Positions 23,345-36,031 of a stretch of DNA of 64,000 nucleotides are shown here, in pieces. Location of the stretch: the NCBI GenBank assembly GCA_008508345.1, contig QNGE01003248.1, positions 22,994 through 86,993 of the forward strand. The letters run 5' to 3'. The stretch comes from Paragonimus westermani. Lineage: Eukaryota > Platyhelminthes > Trematoda > Plagiorchiida > Troglotrematidae. Every line of letters begins with the position of its first letter. The stretch's first letter is position 1. The notes below the pieces were generated by a model. It searched no databases. It saw only the letters and a program-made list of their open reading frames with translations, and was not told the DNA's origin. The translations under genes and the position numbers were made by a program.

Positions 23345-26300
23345 CACAAACAATATTGATTGACTGATATGCAGCTATGCCGGATGGCAAAAACCGTTTC
23401 ATTACATTGCAAAACACGACTGATCGGCCTTCTAGCGTGTTCCCACGGTAACCTGGTTTCTCAATACTGGGCTTCTTACGCAGAAAGAGTACAATTAGAC
23501 CTACAACTTTAACTCTGGTTTGGCTTATCAGCTATACTTCTGAATTTGTGACACGTTCGCTCGACACTCTCTGAATGAACAAGCATGATAAGTACAGTAA
23601 TCACTGATCGAAACTCACCGCCGAGACGATAGAGACTTCGAAAAGGATAACCGCTAGAGTGGCGATAATGAATCTGTAAACAGATTAGAAATGAATGTGC
23701 AATCAGCAAAATTTCAAAACCAAATGGAAAGTGATTTATTAATGAATAACCAGAAAACTTATTTCACGTAACAATGATCCTATAAACTGTGTGCACAATA
23801 AACTCTTCTAAAATGGATGTTTGCTCGTCGTCCACAGCGTTACAATGGCTGAACCGACCTGTGTGTTTGTGCAATAGATATGATTTGCCACGATGTGGTA
23901 GGCTGTCTGTTAGAGCAACTGTTGTCTAGTGCAGACGAAACATGCTATCAAGTGCCGTATAGCAGATATGTTTGTTTGGAACACTGCCATTCGTGTAGAA
24001 ATTCAGCCAGATCACTTGGAAATATTTCCACAGGGAAATTGTGTTCAACTCAAAGTAGTAATAATGTTCCATATCTAAAGGCCTTCAGCTACACTCTCAA
24101 AAATGTATACTGCAAGTAACGATGTGTGTATTAAACAAACTGAACAGTACACCTATTCACCAAAAAAATTCGATACACACAATCGGCTAACGACCAATTT
24201 TGGTCAGACTTAGTTTTGCCAGTTGGTTTTTGCCAGTTGATGAGGGTTTCACACTGTGTAAAGAAGAAAATCAGAAACTATTTGATGATGCGAACACTAT
24301 TAGGAGATTTCGATTTATGTACGTTGAGCATTTCGTTCAACCAAAAATCCTGGTTGATACATTTCAAAAAACTACTGTAGAACTCTTTATCCGCATTTAG
24401 CTCATGTGGTCGCTTCTATACAGTGGACATTGCATTTTGGCGTGCAGCTATAGAAATGCCGCTATTTGTAATCAATTGTAGTAATTGTTGTCTAGTACGC
24501 TGACATAAAGCACACACACTGAGTTCGTTTCGACTGGTTGGATCAAGACACGTAGTTCGTGTACAACTTGCCTATGAACCCTTGCAAGATGTGGATGAAC
24601 AGGTGCGTTCTCTTATTGACTAAATCCGATTGGATGCGCACACTGAGTATAACAGTTAACAGAACATGAGAGCAGCTCATACAGTCGGGTTGCATGTGCC
24701 ACAGTTGAGGAATAGTTCAAGGTCGGTAACGAAATGATCAGGTATGTCATAACCACTGACCACAAAGGATACCTGACAAAAACATCACAGGTGAGTAGTA
24801 AAAATATGCCCATAAACCACAAACTGATGAACACAAACTAACGGTGGCATGACACATGAGGGTGTTGAGTCTTGTTTCTGTTTGAGCAGATTAGTTGTCT
24901 ACAGTCTCGCTCCGATTAAGAGTTGAACTTCTCCAGCGGTTATTAGAAAACTCGGTTGATCTACGTTTTAATATCCTCAAATTAATCGTTCATCGGGAAA
25001 CTTTATGTTACAATACTTACCGAAACATGGTTCCCTGAATTTGAATAGTTCAACTTACGTAAAATCCTAACGGAGCAAATTCACAATTTAGCGTTCTCTT
25101 GCAGGCTGGGTCGGCCGGAAGTAGTGTCTAAATTAGAAAGTTGCAACCAACTATGCGATATGTTCAGTTGTGTATAGAGTCTGTTAGTCAAGTTCGGAAT
25201 GATCTGTCCAGGTGGACCATAGATGAAACAATTTATTAACAGCTACTTAAACTGTGGCTGTGAGTAATTTTGAATGTGGTAGGTTTAGAACAGGGTGAAC
25301 TGATACGGCTAGATTGGGCATACATAACTGACAAGTAATGTCGTCTACATTTCTAAAAATGATCAGCCGAATTCTTCTTGAAAGTTTACGATGGTGACGA
25401 GTAGGACATGTTACAACAACTAACAGGACACTAAAAGAGCCATCGAAAAAATATAGTGTAACAAGTCACATACTTTCCCAAAAGTATTTGCTAAGGTGTG
25501 CACCTGTTTTCGTTAGTTAATACCTTAAAGTAAAAATCCCAAAGAAACCTGCACGAAATCTTTTTCGTGGATTGAAACCAGCCGCTTCCCTCGGAGGTAA
25601 ATAGTGTGGTTGCACTGACGTACCAAACAAAGCTTGTTACATTATCGACAGCCAGAAGCGATACCAAAGTACACAAAACTGTTTGTCGGCAACATTCGAA
25701 AACTGAGCTGGCAAGTTAAGATCTAAACTGGTCCAGATGTAACTGAGCAAGAATGTATTCGCATTGTAAGAAAAATCAACGTGATTAAAACTAGCCTTTT
25801 ACCCTAGTCATCGGTCACAGTGCGTTTGATGCACAATTTGGTCGAGGTAGTTGTTTATACGTCTGAGGTGTTGGAGTTCACGTCAGACCAACATCCATCA
25901 AACTACTATCAAGAGATGTGAGTACTGTTCTTCAACGACGTCATTTTCAAGATGTAAATGAATCGGTTCATCTACAGCCTAGACTAATAACTTAGCGTAA
26001 AGCCAAGTCTTTCCTTCGGTAACAAATAAAAATGGTCGAATTGCGCGACAGCGTTACTCACATTGATTAAGAAATTATGTCTCTAGTAAAGAGTTGTGAG
26101 TTTGAGCTGAGATCGTGTGAAACTTATTTATGCCTGGTCAACTTAACAGTGTCCCAGCCCGCGTATAGAGATGGTGTGGCGTGGCAACGATGTGGTGCTA
26201 GATAATTTGACGTCAGCAGATTTGTAGACTATTTCCTCTTCTTCTCAGACACACTCATGCTGAAGCAGTTCAGCACAATATGATTTCTGTGTAATTGCTA

Positions 26301-29300
26301 CGGCAAGTTTCAATTAGTGGTAATATAAAGCAGTTCTTTTATGCGAGCTGTAATATTTTAGGCCACCAAGAGTATTACTGATAAGAGCTTTAGTCTTAAT
26401 TGCGCATGTATTTAAAGCTCAGTGTCCTCTGTAAGGAGTACTAATATTACTGAGGGTATTGCGGTTGCATCGGCTACGTTTCATGAAAGTAGAGTGCCCT
26501 CTTCAGAAAAATAGCTCTACCTAATAAGTATTATTTTACCTACCAGGAGAATTTTCCAATTTGGTGAGAAAGGTGCATGCGTACTATTGTTGAGCTCAAG
26601 CAGCAACGAAACTGCCAACCTACGCTTTTGAAGAACATGACCAACCGAAATGTTAAGTGAGCATACAAACTCCAGCCGAATGTGAAGGTCAGCATTCGTA
26701 ATTGGTCCTTATTTGGCTTCGATCGGTGTTCGGAATTTGTTTGGGCCAGATTCAGTGACTTGTATTTATAAAGTAACGACTACTATTTGAAGCTGATCGA
26801 CAGTTTTGTCAGTTATGTCACGAATGATATTTCGACATGTCGGTAATAGAACAGTCATCGTGCAAACCTGTAAATTTCTGAAAATAGATTGAGCAGCATC
26901 ATAGGACGCAAACACCGGTTGTTAACCATTACAACGGTTGAACACAGCACATCTCAAGTATTAACTACAATGGTTAATCAAATGAATAAATTATCATTGA
27001 TTTCATTGCTAATATTATCATTATATAAACAACACGACGAAGAAAAGGTATCTTGAATTTGGTCGTAATACCTCCACACCGTATTTAACATATCTAATTA
27101 AGCTAACTATCATTTGATCAGGTATCCAGCAACATTCTGTCATAAAACGAACAATCTGAATCGTCGCTTTTAGAAATTTAATCTTATGCGCAGTTGTAAA
27201 AAAGCGGTGCCAGATTTTATTGATTTTTTTTCGAATCAAACTTCATCGCTTAAATAGTGCTAAGTGTTCGTATTTCCAAATGGAACTAATGAGTTTAAGA
27301 TACTCACCACCTCACTTGTTTTCCGATTTTCTACACTACAACAGTGTTTATATTTTCAAGAAAATACGAATATATTAAGAAAAATGAATAAGTTTTCACG
27401 TGACAATTTTGTATTTATTCTCGTTTCTATCAAATAACATTGAAAAATTGCTGTTTTATGAAATCCCCAGTTCCGAAATGATGATCGATAAAATATGTCC
27501 GTGTACATTACACAAATGCAATTTGGTTACCAAAACACAAAAATCTTATAAGAGTAGCTGTTCGATCATCTGCAACCAATTGGCGGAAGGTTAACATTGA
27601 ACCATATCCACGATGTGTAGCAGCCCTCCAATTCAAATGAAACTTCTGACTGAGTTGCTTTGACCGAAAGCGCACGATCTTAATTGTGTATGTCAATGGT
27701 TCACTCCCTCATCCGGAATGACAGCTGAACCCTCGTCTTTCGTAATGGCTGTCACTTCATCTATATCTCTATAGGCTTGAGAGATCTATTTCACATGCAT
27801 CTTCTGTCATAGCTGTTAGTAAGCGATACTCAGCCTGTAAGTGTTAGACTCTACGGGTGACACATCGTACAGAACATGACGGTCAGCATTCTGTTTTTGT
27901 CACATGGACTCCTACTGACCGGTTGAGCTTTATTTATCAGGATAGTTTACGCAATCCAGTAACGGTAAGAAAGCGTGTTGAGTTTGCGGCAGTTTTCTAT
28001 GCTGTCTGTATTCATCAGAGATTGCAATAACGACTGAAGGACAACAGCCGGTCTTTAGATTAAAAGCCGTTTTGGTAGAAAACTGCAAGCTGTTGTTTCA
28101 TATACATGCGTGTATCTTTTTGATTAACGAATTACTCACTTGCCTCTTCCGGTGATACACTAGACAAATGTTATGTTTGCGATGTCAACCATGTCAACAG
28201 TAAGCACTGTCTCACTCTGTGTGAACACAAAATGTGTTCAGACTGTCTTCGCATCTGTTTTGCTGATAAGCTGTTTTTGAGCTGACTGTACGGCTTTATA
28301 ATGTCACCAAGCTGATGATAGTACATCTGGATCGTGATGTTGACTAACTGGAACGATTGTTCGACGAGTAAACAAAACCATTAGAGCCCGCTAGTTTTTG
28401 CTAAAAGTTCCTTCCACAAATGTGTGAAAAAAACTGAAAGCGTGGACCATCATTCTCGTAAGTAGTTAGTCCCAGTGGCCGTCATCAATCTGTTGGACAG
28501 ACGTTTTGATTTTGTTCTGTCTTAGTTGCGTCGCTCACTTCGAAAGATCAGATGCACGATGCATAGCGGTAGGATACGGACGAGTTGTGATCAAACCACG
28601 TATTTGCAGTAACCAAGGCAAACAGTTTGAGGATCTTCAGGTAACAAAAGTGACTGCGACTCATTGTTCCAATAGTTTCTTGTTCCAGTAGCAATCTGGT
28701 ATGGCTAAATGCTTCACCGTACCTGACTGAATAACTGAACGGATTAGTAGAGAAGTGGTAGCGTTACCATGTCTATTTTTAGCAGTTGTTAACGATATCT
28801 TATTTTTAATGCCGGCTGTGTAAGTGCCAACTTGGCACGCAACAGGTACCAAGAGAGAGGTATGTGCGTTTGTGTGTAGGCGGCGGGTGAAGGATTACAT
28901 TAGTTGAATGAAAAACTAAGCGTACATGAGTGCTAGCCAAATTTCTGGCCTTTCACAAGCGAGTCCATCATGGCGTAAACTATAACATGTCTAAAGTGAG
29001 GAAAAAATGTGTTTAAGGGAGCTTATCGACCAAAGTGTACAGTTTGTTCGGCAATTACGAGGTGAATACATTATTTAAAACGTAGTAAAATAAATTGAGG
29101 TTATCAATTGAACACCATCTGTTCAGGGCATCTGGTATGGTAGTCACAGAATACTGGCATGAGAATTTTTGGAGGAAACCGTGAAACCTAGTACGGTTTC
29201 TTGTTTAAAACTGCAAACGGTGTATATCGTCGCCCCTAAGAGGGATTTTAATTCCTTATTCCTAATTAAGCTTAACCTATTCATTTCGAGCAGCAGCACG

Positions 29301-30844
29301 ATTTATGACCAATAGCTGTCAACTACTGATTTGTGCTTATCATAGATTTTAGTCTGTGTTCACTTTTTCTACGTGTTTCCCACCATTTCTAACCCAATCT
29401 AATGAGCATCTATAGAAAGGCACATCCCGGATACGACATGTTGGCTTGTCCGTATAGGATATGAGCACGCATACCAACATGGTAACCCTTGGCAAGTCTG
29501 TCCAAACCAGTACAATGATTGCAGCACAAGAATGACTGAATGAACCGCTCAAACAGCTGGGCCGTGCGCTTTAGAATAAATCTAATATATAAGTCGACAA
29601 TGAAATCCGTACCTACAGTCCAGAATGAAGGTTATGAATGTAGGCAAAGGCCGCTAAGGTAAAATTGCCAGAAAATGTTTATTCATAACGTAAAATATTG
29701 GTACCGAATTGTGTCCGCTGTTTTCTTGGGACAGATGAGTGCCGTGCTAATTACGGATTCTCCAGTGAGCCATCCTACTCAAGAAAGAACAAGTTTCTTG
29801 TTAGTCAGAGTAACTAGAACCTACTTTAGTCTTTCGGAAGCGTGCCCGATGTCCGCTTGACTGAAGAAGCTGCTGAGATGGTGTTAAGGTAAGTTCCAGT
29901 TCGCTTTAAAACACCACCCCGGCCTCCAGTCAAATTTCTACTCCAAACTTTCGTTCTGTTTTGGTTGCCTTACAAGTGGAGAGACATAGACATTGAAACT
30001 TCTGGGTTTAGCACACGTCAGCTTCGCAGTTCTTGCTCTTCCTGATAGGCTACCAACTGGAAACAATTTGCCTAATCTCAACTTCGGGTGTTCGGCTGCA
30101 CAAAGGTACTATGGTCTTGTTAAACAAGTTTCATATGATGGGATTGAAGTCGGCATATTCCTGTGGGAACTACCATGGCAAACCCGTGGAAAATCAACCG
30201 GGCATCTATCAACAGGTGACGGAGATTTTAATGGTAGATTGTGTGCACCAGTTCCGATGACCTGCACGCCCTGCTCAGAATTGGTCAAAGTTCCCTTCAA
30301 TGCGGAATCGTTATCGAATGTGCATGGATGTTTGACACTCAGCTGTTCATATGTGACGTTGTCGAATTGAATCCCACAACTTGAAAATAAAATCTAGTGC
30401 CAATTATGAGAAGTATTACAAGTTTGAGTAGAATGTACCTATTCGCTTAGTTTATTGATTAACTGGTGAATTAAAAACTAGGTTGGTAAAAAAACAACCT
30501 GAGTTCGAAATAACTGACTAATCCTAGTAGAGTTGAGAGAGAGAATAAATGTTACCTAGAAATGGAAATTGATCACATAGAATTACGTCTAGAAAAAGCT
30601 GAACCAAAGCGATCGGCTGAGTTAAAAAACTGGATTAAGGTTTGTCATAGGCCGTAGAGTGAAGAAAAATACTAAACCCATCGAAATGCTTACAGTGGAT
30701 CCGCTGACTGTCAAGCCATGACGCACATGTTTGGGATGTTTGCCGAAGGGAGTCAGTTGAACAGTCTGTCTCAGTTTGAAAGCAGCTCTCGAATTTGAAA
30801 ATTGGCAGCACATCCGTTCAAAAACGGCTGAGTAATTCATTTAC

Positions 30845-30937
30845 TTTCCAAGTTGACCATCACTCACATTTGATCGCAGCCTTCTCTATCTGAATGCGAA
30901 GGCTGCGATCAAATGTGAGTGATGGTCAACTTGGAAA
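30845..30937. repeat. Perfect inverted repeat, two 40-bp arms around a 13-base spacer
   Basis: The left arm, 30,845-30,884 (TTTCCAAGTTGACC... to ...GCAGCCTTC), is the exact reverse complement of the right arm, 30,898-30,937. The spacer TCTATCTGAATGC occurs joined to the same arm at 21,435, so the right half is the ancestral unit and the left arm looks like an added inverted copy. As RNA it would form a 40-bp hairpin with no mismatch. No open frame crosses it. Confidence 0.92.
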
Positions 30938-33900
30938 TAAACCAAATCCCCGAGTACTTATCAGTAATCTAATATATTTACCTTGGAACCGCTGACATTG
31001 GTCAAACAGAGGTTCAATTTAAGGAGTAAGACGGGAAAACAGTAGCGGTTTGAAATACCACTCTTCTAAATGGTAAAATAGTGGACAAATGAATTGTCTT
31101 TCTTTGGCTTCTTCGCGTCTCGTGCCCAAGGGAGGGTCACCCTAATCATTCCTTTATTTATGTGGACTACAAAGTAGCGACTATTAGGGTTACAAGAAAG
31201 TGTGTGAATTGCTTTCTTTATCCCCAGCCCTTCCTCCTTCATAGGTTAAAATCAATAAACCGTTTGAAGTTGACCTGCGAATTGCATTCAACGCCTAATG
31301 ATGGATCATGCATCTGTGGTTTTGCACTGCTGTTCGATACAGAGTTAAAAAAACCCACCATGTCAGACACACACGATGGCTTACACTAGGTCAGGTACAG
31401 CTATTGACGCAATGGTTAGATAGCATTCTTCAAAGTTCGTTGTGTGCGTACGTCAAAATGACTCGAAAACAGATGTAAGTTAATAGCTGGCCCCATCGAA
31501 TAAACGAAGATACGGATTAGCCGACATTCTGATTCTTTAATGATCCACAGTAGTGGAGGACTAACAATTTTGTCACAATTTGAAGGTGGTAGGCATATTT
31601 TAGAAGAAAAGTATCACATTATTGATTGAGAACTGACTTGCCGGGGCAAATTCGTGATAGTCCGGAATATGCAGACCCAGCAAACCACCTTAAGATAAAC
31701 AGATTACGCCATCAACGACACGTAATTACGAATGTCGTCACAACTACAGTACATTGGTAACAAAAGAACTTTTGACAACACAGTTTTAACCGGAATGTCC
31801 TAAAAAGTAGATCCACTTTTACGAGTGATTGCCATGCCTATTTTAGTGTACTTATAAGAACAGCTAGTTCAATAGTGCACTTTGACTAAGATACTTTCAA
31901 ACAATTAAGCATACCTTAGAAACCCGAGAACATAAATAAGTTATTTTTGGGAACCCTTCAGCTGTTTGATCGGCGTGAAATAAAGGGATCAGTGGGACAA
32001 TGACAATGTGGAAAACTGATAGGAATTTTTTAACACCACTGGTTGACTAAACTGATGGGAGAGGCAGTGTCATTCTGTAGTATTAGTTAACTAAATTTGG
32101 CCGTCCTTGTGTGCACTGGGACACCCCCTGGTGACAGGTTCTAACAAAATAACCGATTCCAGTGTTCATCAGGCGACATTAAGTCAGATTACTCAACATA
32201 ATGCTGAAAGGTAAATCGAGAGACTATTTGGAGGTAACCACTCGCATTGGCCTGAATATGCGTGTTAGTGAGAAAGAGTGTAAATAAGTATAGCATGTTA
32301 TGAGAAGCATATTGGAGTTGTTGACAGGCTCCTATGTTTGGGCTGGAAATATAGGCTGGAACAAAAATTACTTAAAAAGAAGGTATAGGTATCTTAGTAC
32401 ATGTTACGTAATACACTTGAAACCAACAGACAAATAACATGTACATTTGACCATCGTTGACTACCAACCATTCGTTTTGTTCAAATGTTGTTTTACCAGT
32501 CAGTATGAAGTTCAGGTGGGCTGTGAACGCAATAAAATTTTTATCTATCAGGCGCCATCTACTAGTTTAACAATACATTCTCTCCCTTCTGGAAGTTGCG
32601 GTAACCGTTCCAGAAAACATGCATGTGTGCCTGACAAGGTTAAGTTTTCACTTTCAGACAACATGATGACACAACCACCAGCCGTGGTTGTTTTCGTTGC
32701 CAGTACGTCCACCCAACGGTTGACCGGTTCCGCCAGCTGACACAGTGACCAAAACGGCATTGGACGGCCTCGTCCGACATGCCGACAGCTATTGTTGCCG
32801 ACCACATTCAGGATGGACACAGTATCCATTTTCTTACCGCCGTTCGCCCAATCTTGCCCACACATGTTTAGCATCAAGGCTTCGGCAAGTGTGACTAGAT
32901 AGTAGAGTGAATGCTTACGTACGTGTATGACTCATAAAGTTCTCGTGTGTGCAGTCTGTTTTTCAGCTGCCAATCGGACCAGATCCAGTTCGGTGCAACA
33001 ACAAAGGTTCCATTCATTATGCCCAAACAAAAAAAATTCAATAACTATTCAGCCAGCATGGTGGACCCTTTTTCGGTTACGCTGTTCACAAGCTTATGGC
33101 AGCAATGCTAAATCTTTTCACTGGGAGTACCGAGTACAATCTTATCCAAGTTTTCTTTGGCCAATTACGGTAGAGCAGCCTTTGTATTTGAATGGAGTAC
33201 TAATTGGGGGCTAGCTACTACCGTCCACAAACCAGTAGACCACTTCATTTCGTCTCGCAAATCAGCCTGGTTATTGAGGAGAGGTAACATGGGCCCTCGG
33301 ATGACAACTTGGCTGTCTGAGTCATTTCAGTTGGAATTTTCCTCCTGGTGCCGTTACATCGCCACACTGAGTTAAGTAGTCAAAATTCCCTATCACCCAT
33401 GATAGAATATATTCATCCGGATAAGGCAGCATAAGACGGGACCAAAAAGCGTGCCTTAACAACACGTGCACTTTGTCGTGTTGGTCTTAAACACGTTATA
33501 ACAGATGTCACATCCCGTGAAGCGCCTTTGTGTCCAAGGTCACCTGCTGAATTTGCAATACTAGTTGATTCGTTCAAAGTACAAACAGCAATTTTGTGTT
33601 AGGGCTTGTCCAGGGTGTAACATCGTATCAACGACTGTAACGACACTCTCAAGAGGTGAGTTTAAGCAAAGATGGGGTATATACATTTATTGTTTTTCCG
33701 GGTCTGACGTCTATGCGATCTTTTGGTATACGATCATTAGGCTGCTAGCCGCTGTTAGCAAGGAATTTTCTGTTGAACTCTGCTTGCCTGTTGTTTTAAT
33801 GACAAGTGCCAACTACAGTTCCCTATCTATTCTTTAATTTCATATTGTATTATCAAGTTTCATGCCACATTGCTTCTGAATATTGTTAGAACGAAGATCA

Positions 33901-35925
33901 TTGCTCTTCTGTTCCATACTCTATGCACCTTGGCAATCAACGACACAAGATCAGACAACGAAAAACTTCATACTGCCTAAAAATTGCTAGTGACTCGCTG
34001 TACGCTAAACATAGTTGCGATACTGAGGGCTTGAAGAATTTCAGAATAAGAAGAGGAGCAACCTGGCTACAGAGTCTACTGAGTCTTCCAATCTCCTGAC
34101 TGATCTTATCCAAGCTTTCACTTATATCCAGATTGCAAAATTAACGGGTGTCATGTGGGTGCAAACACTGGCTCCTTTCTTCTCCTTCAGCAAAATTTAA
34201 CCACAATTTATGAGGACAGGTTTATGTAACCTCGTCTTATGTTCGGATTTAAAGACAAGAAATGCAACTGTTTCAAGTTGAGAACCTAAGCGGTGAAAGC
34301 GATTACAAAGTGGATCGGATTTACTTGCTAAATCTCTGTAGAGGATGTGTTCACTTGTCGCAATAGAGCCCGATTCTCCTGGCAACCTTGTTTTCAGGTG
34401 TCGGATTACTCACGGTCAAGAATACAATTCATCGAGTTCCGAGCTGGACTCCAATACAGAGAAGATGTACACAACTAGAGTTCGATTTGGACTGTCAAGT
34501 AGGAGTTTATTTGTAGAGTGTATCTTTCAAACGAGTGTGTTCACAGCGATAGCAGCTTTATGGATTCGCCGTGTATCTGACTGAGATGTCCTAGTCAAGC
34601 AACCCAGGTAGGCAGCTAGTCTAGGTGAAAGCGAACACGGTGTACGTCTTCGTGAACACCTGCAAATGTACCAGCAGATGCCTGAGGGTAAACATATAAC
34701 CTCGTCATGGATATTCTGATGAACTAACGGAGAAGATGTAATGGTCTAAAACTGACAAAAGTCTAAAAGTGAATGCACATGGCATCCTGATATTATTTTC
34801 GTTCACATCCGAGCAAGTAAAGATAAACCTTCTGTGTCAGGCTGCTTTTATTCAATTGCTTTGTGAATCCAGCTTTGAATAGGGCTCGCACTATGCTGTT
34901 TTCGCAGTGAAAGAGTTTGCAAAACTAGTGTGTTCCCACATGTCTCAGCTAAAAATTTGATAGTGTACTGAAAGTGAACAGAGGGTGAGGAAGATGATGG
35001 TTGATATTTTCTTAAAGCTAAGGTCACAGTAACTGCAAAGAAGTACATTTTTAACGATAACTATGTTTATGTTGGTGCTAAATGTTCACGGAGGTTCACA
35101 GAGGTTTACTTACGTGGATTTACGATCAAACCGTTCATACGAAATTGGGAAGAAATTAACCGGACAACGTTTAAGATTTAAACACAAATCAGTTTGGAGG
35201 ACGCACATCGGTCACATTCTCGTATTCACATTCACGTCTACACTGAGTAAACCTATATGCACAAGATCATTTATGTTTGTAGCATATTATCCCACTAAGA
35301 TGCGTTCAACTTGATATTTTCCATGAATCAGTATACAGTAAGTTGTACATGAAAAGGCTAGGTTCAACCAGAAGATAGAGAAAGATGAAGATGGCTCAAG
35401 GGCATTTGAAGCCTTGTGGGTGATCATACTTTCTCTCTTAGCGCATTCAACTAAGGAGAGGATTTTTACAGAACACATTTACGAAGACAAAAGCTAACCT
35501 TACTTTGTACGAAATGTCATGGACGAAACTCTGGCAAACAGATTGCTTGTTTTTATGGCAGTTACATGCAATTTTTCGTTGTGTACAATGGTTGGCAGGA
35601 ACTAACCCATATATGAAATATTAACTTGACAAAGTTTGAAGCTGACCAAAGGTTATTCTGTATAATCCCTGTTTTTTGTATAACAGTTGAAACTTAAAGA
35701 AAATAGTCCTCATATATGGGGTTGCACAGTTCGGAGTGGAAGTTACCGGTGCTACAAAGTTGGAGAAAAGTGGCCGCATATCAACGGTTTACTCGTTTTC
35801 TCAAAACTTTACAAGTTAGTCTCATTTCATCGTGTATAAAACGTTACTACCATTTTTCAATTCATGAGTAGCACGGAGTACAATTACTGTAACATTGCTG
35901 TAAAATTATCAGCTCCATCAAACGT
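30938..35925. other. No gene recognised
   Basis: AT-rich sequence. Around 32,450-33,375 several longer frames occur on both strands (32,447-32,740 plus, 32,548-32,877 minus, 32,927-33,375 plus) in locally GC-richer DNA. None shows a known domain or clear splice pair. Confidence 0.55.
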
Positions 35926-36031
35926 TGTGTCAAGGGGCATTTATGTAATCACAAACTCGGAAATCTTATCAGATGTAGGTGGTGAGTTGGATTTGACCGG
36001 TAAACACTGGCATATTCACATTAGAGCTTAC
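35926..36031 (+). repeat. Unnamed dispersed repeat, copy A
   Basis: It aligns along its length with copy B at 41,221-41,327. Shared blocks in order are a GCATTT start, a TG(T/A)(A/G)ATCACA block, ACTC(G/A)G, TTA(T/G)CAGATGT, TGGAT, CACTGG and a TCAC...GAG.CTAC-type end. No reading frame runs through it. Flanks beyond the core align weakly on the left and not on the right. Confidence 0.7.

Larger units (their letters stand above)
20877..30844. other. Upstream or first-intron sequence of the collagen gene; no gene recognised
   Basis: The first collagen exon and promoter should lie at or beyond this region, but no convincing signal-peptide exon ending in phase 0 was found. Apart from the single-arm repeat at 21,435 and the tRNA-like repeat at about 23,285 I see nothing to name. 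Smooth frames at 21,739-22,095 and 22,361-22,651 (minus) and 29,993-30,370 (plus, TTG start) have no family match. Confidence 0.6.

Noticed and set aside
24613..24834. Minus frame beginning with a hydrophobic stretch, considered as the collagen signal-peptide exon
   Set aside because: The best internal ATG leads to a donor (CAG, GTATCC) in phase 2, which does not fit the phase-0 7S exon, and the donor is weak.
29993..30370. Longest non-element plus frame in the middle of the window (125 codons)
   Set aside because: It starts with TTG and shows no motif or convincing splice sites. Frames of this length occur by chance in 64 kb.
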